Positions 4,090-7,603 of a stretch of DNA of 7,603 nt are shown in pieces (the first letter of the stretch is position 1; every line of letters starts with the position of its first letter). The position numbers were made by a program, and so were the translations under genes. Location of the stretch: NCBI GenBank assembly GCA_903899145.1, contig CAIUHY010000003.1, positions 1-7,603 of the forward strand. The letters run 5' to 3'. Below the pieces are notes generated by a model. That model searched no databases. It was not told the DNA's origin and worked only from the letters and a program-made list of their open reading frames with translations. This DNA is from an uncultured Actinomycetes bacterium (GTDB lineage: Bacteria; Actinomycetota; Actinomycetes; Nanopelagicales; Nanopelagicaceae).

Positions 4090-7000
4090 CGGGTAAATGC
4101 CTCAGTAATGAGCGAGTGCTGTTCTTCTTCATGCAAATGATGTGATCCTGTTGCGGGACTAGCAGTTGCTCGCCTTGAAACACGGCGCAAAGTGCGGCCA
4201 TCGAGCGTTTCAATTGTATTGAGAGCAACAAATGGGTATGGACCTTGGTTAGCAGGTTCATCTTGCACCCACAGTAAGTTAGCTTGAGGGTGAGCATTGA
4301 CTACTTCCATAAATGCTTGCAATGGGAATGGGTAGAGCTGTTCAATACGAATGATTGCCGTAGAAGTCTCATTGAGTTTTGAGCGCTCTGCAAGAAGATC
4401 CCAATAAATTTTTCCTGAGCAAAAAATAACGCGCGAAGCATTTGTGACTGTTGGGTCAACTATCAATGGTTTAAATGTTCCTGTAGTGAAATCTGTTAGT
4501 CCAGAACTGGCAGCCTTTAAGCGCAGCATTGATTTTGGTTCAAAGACGATTAGTGGACGGCGCGCAGGATTGAGCATGTGCCAACGAAGTAAGTGGAAAT
4601 AAGAAGCAGGTGTTGATGGCTGAGCAACAGTCATGTTCTGTTCAGCACAAAGTGCGAGATAACGCTCTATGCGAGCAGAGGAGTGATCGGGACCTTGTCC
4701 TTCATAGCCATGTGGCAAGAGCAAGACGATAGATGATCGCTCACCCCATTTTTGAAGTGCAGAGGAAATAAATTCATCAATGATTGATTGGGCGCCGTTA
4801 GCAAAATCACCAAATTGCGCCTCCCACATAACAAGTGCATTATCTCGGACAACTGAGTATCCATATTCAAAGCCCATCGCAGCATATTCAGAGAGCAAGG
4901 AGTCAAAGACAAAGAATTGGTTTTCATCTTTGAGAAGTGCGCGAAGTGGGAACCAGTCACTCCCATCATTTTGATTAACAATGACGGCATGCCGATTAGA
5001 AAAAGTTCCACGCCTTACATCTTGTCCTGCAAGTCGGATTGGATAACCTTCAAGAAGTAGTGATCCCATTGCAAAAAGTTCACCAGTTGCCCAGTCCACC
5101 GATCCGTCGTTAAGCATTTCATTTCGCTTAGCAAGCTGTGGGGCAAGACGAGGGTGAATAGAAAACCCTTCAGGAGTTGCAATTTGAGTTGCTGCAATCT
5201 TTCGTAGCGTGGATTCATCAACAGAGGTATTGACGCTCTCAGGCGCGGGTGAAGATGGAACATTGAAAGTGGAATTATTTTCTGGTTCTACATTATGGAC
5301 AGCGTTAAATACTAACTCAAGTTGTGTTTGGTAATCCCGCAATACCTCTTCAGCTTCTTCAACAGTAATATCACCGCGACCGATGAGCGCTTCGGTATAG
5401 AGCTTACGAGTACTGCGCTTTGCGTCAATTAACTTGTACATCATTGGTTGTGTGAAGCTTGGTTCATCACCTTCATTGTGGCCACGCCTGCGATAGCAGA
5501 CCATATCGATCACGACATCTTTATTGAACTCTTGGCGGTACTGGAATGCAAGGTGAGCGACGCGAACAACAGACTCCGGGTCATCTCCATTAACGTGAAA
5601 CACGGGAGCTTGAATCATTTTTGCAATATCGGTGCTGTATGTAGAAGAACGGGCAGCATGCGGGGAAGTAGTAAAACCAACTTGGTTATTTACAACAACG
5701 TGGATTGTTCCACCAGTCCTATAACCTTTTAACTTAGAAAGGCTAAGTGTTTCTGAAACTACTCCTTGACCAGCAAATGCGGCATCACCGTGAATAAGTA
5801 TTGGCAGAACCGAGTAGATACCTTGTACGTTCTTCATATCTTGTTTAGCACGGACAATTCCTTCAAGGACTGGATTTACAGCTTCAAGGTGAGATGGATT
5901 TGCTGCAAGATAAATATCTGTAGTGTTTCCAGATTCTGAAGTAAAAGTTCCCTTTGTTCCAAGGTGATATTTAACGTCACCTGTTCCGTGAACTTCATTT
6001 TCAGCATATTTGCCTTCGAACTCCTGAAAAATTTGCCCATATGACTTTCCTGCGACGTTTGCCAAAACATTTAAGCGCCCGCGGTGAGGCATCCCGATAC
6101 ACACTTCATCGAGTTTTGCATCAGCTGAACTTTGAAGAATTGCGTCAAGAAGCGGGATTAGTGACTCCCCGCCTTCAAGTGAGAATCGCTTTTGTCCAAC
6201 GTATTTTGTCTGCAAGAAAGATTCGAAGGCTTCAGCAGAATTAAGTTTACGAAGAATACGGAGTTGCTCTTCGCGAGGAGTTCTAGGTGCGCCGACTTCC
6301 ACATGCTCTTGCATCCACTGGCGCTCTACTGGATCTTCGATATACATATATTCAACGCCAACGGTGCGGCAATAAGAATCGCGTAATATTCCAAGAATCT
6401 TACGCAGTTTCATAATGGGCTTACCGCCAAAACCACCTGTTGCAAATTCACGATCCAGGTCCCAAAGAGATAGACCATGATTAACCACGTCAAGATCTGG
6501 GTGCTTGCGTTGTTTATAACGAAGCGGATCTGTGTCTGCCATTAAATGGCCGAAGTTGCGGTAAGCATCAATAAGCTTTTGAACCCGAGCGGTCTTTGAA
6601 ATTTGATCATCTTTAGAGAACTGGAAATCTACTGCCCAACGAATTGGCTCATAAGGAATACGAAGTGCCTCAAAGATCTCATCATAAAAATTATCTCCCC
6701 CAAGGAGAATTTCGTGGATACCCCGCAGGAAATCACCAGATTGAGCGCCTTGAATAACTCTGTGGTCATATGTTGACGTCAAAGTAATTGTTTTAGAAAT
6801 TGCAAGATTAGATAGCGTCTCTTCACTTGCACCTTGAAATTCTGCTGGGTAATCCATAGAGCCAACACCAAGAATAAGTCCTTGGCCTTGAACAAGTCGT
6901 GGTACCGAGTGAACGGTTCCTAGCGTTCCTGGGTTTGTGAGGGAAACGGTCGTTCCTGCATAGTCTTCAACGGTGAGTGTTCCACCACGTGCTTTGCGAA

Positions 7001-7603
7001 CAGTCTCTTCATATGAAGCCCAGAATTGATCGAAATCTAAATCTTCACAACCCTTAATAGAAGGAACAAGAAGTTGACGAGTTCCATCTGGCTTTGCCAA
7101 ATCAATAGCGATCCCAAGATTAATATGTTCTGGTCTTCCAATCGCAGGCTTCCCTTCAATCTCACCATAAAAAGTATTCATTTCTGGCATTGTTCGAAGT
7201 GCTTTCACCATCGCATAACCGATCAGATGGGTAAATGAAACTTTTCCTCCGCGACTTCTGGCCAAGTGATTATTAATTACTGTGCGGTTATCAATCATGA
7301 GCTTTGCCGGAATAGCTCGAACACTCGTTGCTGTTGGAACAGTTAATGAGGCTTCCATGCTTTGCACAACACGTGCGCTAACCCCGCGAATTGGCTCAAG
7401 GGTAGATGCACTTGGTGTAACTAAAGTTGGGATTGGTTTAACAACAGGATCGGCAGGCATCTGTGCTGGTTTTGCTATAGCCGCAGTTGTTACCACTGCC
7501 GCAGTTAGTTCTGGAACATCTGCTTGCACGGGTGGAGTTGAAACTGGCGCTGGAGTTAGTGGAGCTGGTTTTACTTGAGCAGATTTTGGAATTGGAGGTA
7601 CAC
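4086..7603 (-). CDS. kgd: Fused 2-oxoglutarate dehydrogenase E1 / E2-like acyltransferase (Kgd/OdhA), 5' end outside window
   Basis: The thiamine-diphosphate enzyme that decarboxylates 2-oxoglutarate in the TCA cycle, in the actinobacterial form fusing an E2-type succinyltransferase domain to E1. Numbered from GTG 7529: a Pro/Ala/Val-rich linker to about 50; the E2-like domain at about 51-280 with RGGKVSFTHLIGYAM, SLTNPGTLGTVHSVPRL and TYDHRVIQGAQSGDFL (His256); then E1 from about 310 to the end, with GHLMADTDPL, YVGQKRFSLEGGES, MPHRGRLNVLAN (482-491), the ThDP/Mg motif HGDAAFAGQG (580-589), RRRGHNEGDEPS and GYEGQGPDHSSARIER. No lipoyl domain is seen, as usual for this family. GTG 7529 is not the start: the frame stays open to 7603 through another Pro-rich stretch of 24 codons, and mycobacterial Kgd has some 1230 residues with an N-terminal segment not seen here. 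In relatives it is controlled by acetyl-CoA and the FHA protein GarA/OdhI, neither visible here. Confidence 0.96.
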   Translation of the reverse strand, partial: VPPIPKSAQVKPAPLTPAPVSTPPVQADVPELTAAVVTTAAIAKPAQMPADPVVKPIPTLVTPSASTLEPIRGVSARVVQSMEASLTVPTATSVRAIPAKLMIDNRTVINNHLARSRGGKVSFTHLIGYAMVKALRTMPEMNTFYGEIEGKPAIGRPEHINLGIAIDLAKPDGTRQLLVPSIKGCEDLDFDQFWASYEETVRKARGGTLTVEDYAGTTVSLTNPGTLGTVHSVPRLVQGQGLILGVGSMDYPAEFQGASEETLSNLAISKTITLTSTYDHRVIQGAQSGDFLRGIHEILLGGDNFYDEIFEALRIPYEPIRWAVDFQFSKDDQISKTARVQKLIDAYRNFGHLMADTDPLRYKQRKHPDLDVVNHGLSLWDLDREFATGGFGGKPIMKLRKILGILRDSYCRTVGVEYMYIEDPVERQWMQEHVEVGAPRTPREEQLRILRKLNSAEAFESFLQTKYVGQKRFSLEGGESLIPLLDAILQSSADAKLDEVCIGMPHRGRLNVLANVAGKSYGQIFQEFEGKYAENEVHGTGDVKYHLGTKGTFTSESGNTTDIYLAANPSHLEAVNPVLEGIVRAKQDMKNVQGIYSVLPILIHGDAAFAGQGVVSETLSLSKLKGYRTGGTIHVVVNNQVGFTTSPHAARSSTYSTDIAKMIQAPVFHVNGDDPESVVRVAHLAFQYRQEFNKDVVIDMVCYRRRGHNEGDEPSFTQPMMYKLIDAKRSTRKLYTEALIGRGDITVEEAEEVLRDYQTQLELVFNAVHNVEPENNSTFNVPSSPAPESVNTSVDESTLRKIAATQIATPEGFSIHPRLAPQLAKRNEMLNDGSVDWATGELFAMGSLLLEGYPIRLAGQDVRRGTFSNRHAVIVNQNDGSDWFPLRALLKDENQFFVFDSLLSEYAAMGFEYGYSVVRDNALVMWEAQFGDFANGAQSIIDEFISSALQKWGERSSIVLLLPHGYEGQGPDHSSARIERYLALCAEQNMTVAQPSTPASYFHLLRWHMLNPARRPLIVFEPKSMLRLKAASSGLTDFTTGTFKPLIVDPTVTNASRVIFCSGKIYWDLLAERSKLNETSTAIIRIEQLYPFPLQAFMEVVNAHPQANLLWVQDEPANQGPYPFVALNTIETLDGRTLRRVSRRATASPATGSHHLHEEEQHSLITEAFTR

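Noticed and set aside
3941..4297. Minus-strand 118-codon ORF across the sodX/kgd junction
   Set aside because: It overlaps two well-supported genes in another frame and shows no motif; a shadow frame.
7282..7529. GTG 7529 as the start of kgd
   Set aside because: The reading frame stays open to 7603 without a stop through Pro/Ala-rich codons, and known Kgd proteins have a conserved N-terminal segment before this linker. The gene is cut by the window edge.
7282..7578. Plus-strand 98-codon Gly/Ala/Thr-rich ORF with hydrophobic stretches
   Set aside because: It is the antisense of the Pro/Ala/Val-rich Kgd linker and E2-domain start, which explains its odd composition.

Overview
The window reads as ordinary core chromosome of a low-to-mid GC actinobacterium. 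The evidence is a divergent aroA-rsgA / sigR-rsrA block (the same neighbourhood as aroA, rsgA and sigH in mycobacteria), an actinobacterial fused E1/E2 2-oxoglutarate dehydrogenase (Kgd/OdhA type), and a nickel superoxide dismutase with its maturation protease. The base composition, well below that of soil actinomycetes, and the almost complete lack of intergenic DNA suggest a streamlined aquatic lineage such as the freshwater acI group (Nanopelagicales). That placement is inference. I saw no mobile element, CRISPR array, tRNA or rRNA, and no gene-free stretch over 300 bases.

Layout: 1-413 (minus) is the 5' part of rsgA, cut by the window edge. 431-1720 (minus) is aroA, 17 bases upstream of rsgA and in one operon with it. 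At about 1721-1793 a compact divergent control region carries a TANNNT-type -10 for aroA and a very good SigR/SigH-type promoter (GGAAT-N18-GTT) for the sigma factor. 1794-2468 (plus) is a SigR/SigH-family sigma factor whose end overlaps its zinc-binding redox anti-sigma factor (2465-2851). A short hairpin with a T-run follows. 2938-3321 (plus) is a small hot-dog thioesterase-like protein of the FlK type. Its stop codon abuts that of sodN (3322-3711, minus). sodN is divergent from sodX (3772-4089, plus). The sodX stop overlaps the kgd stop through one CTAG. kgd (4086 to beyond 7603, minus) fills the rest and is open at its 5' end.

How the genes work together: SigR and RsrA form the thiol-redox switch (disulfide stress releases the sigma factor), and the sigma promoter looks autoregulated. 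SodN removes superoxide after SodX cuts off its 10-residue leader to expose the His-Cys-x-x-x-Cys nickel hook. Kgd supplies the 2-oxoglutarate dehydrogenase step of the TCA cycle, AroA the sixth step of the shikimate pathway, and RsgA late maturation of the 30S subunit. I found no undescribed multi-gene system. The points most worth checking are the promoter placed inside the sigma ORF, a 13-bp perfect hairpin inside the thioesterase gene that is well placed to terminate sodN, and the stop-to-stop packing of the convergent genes.
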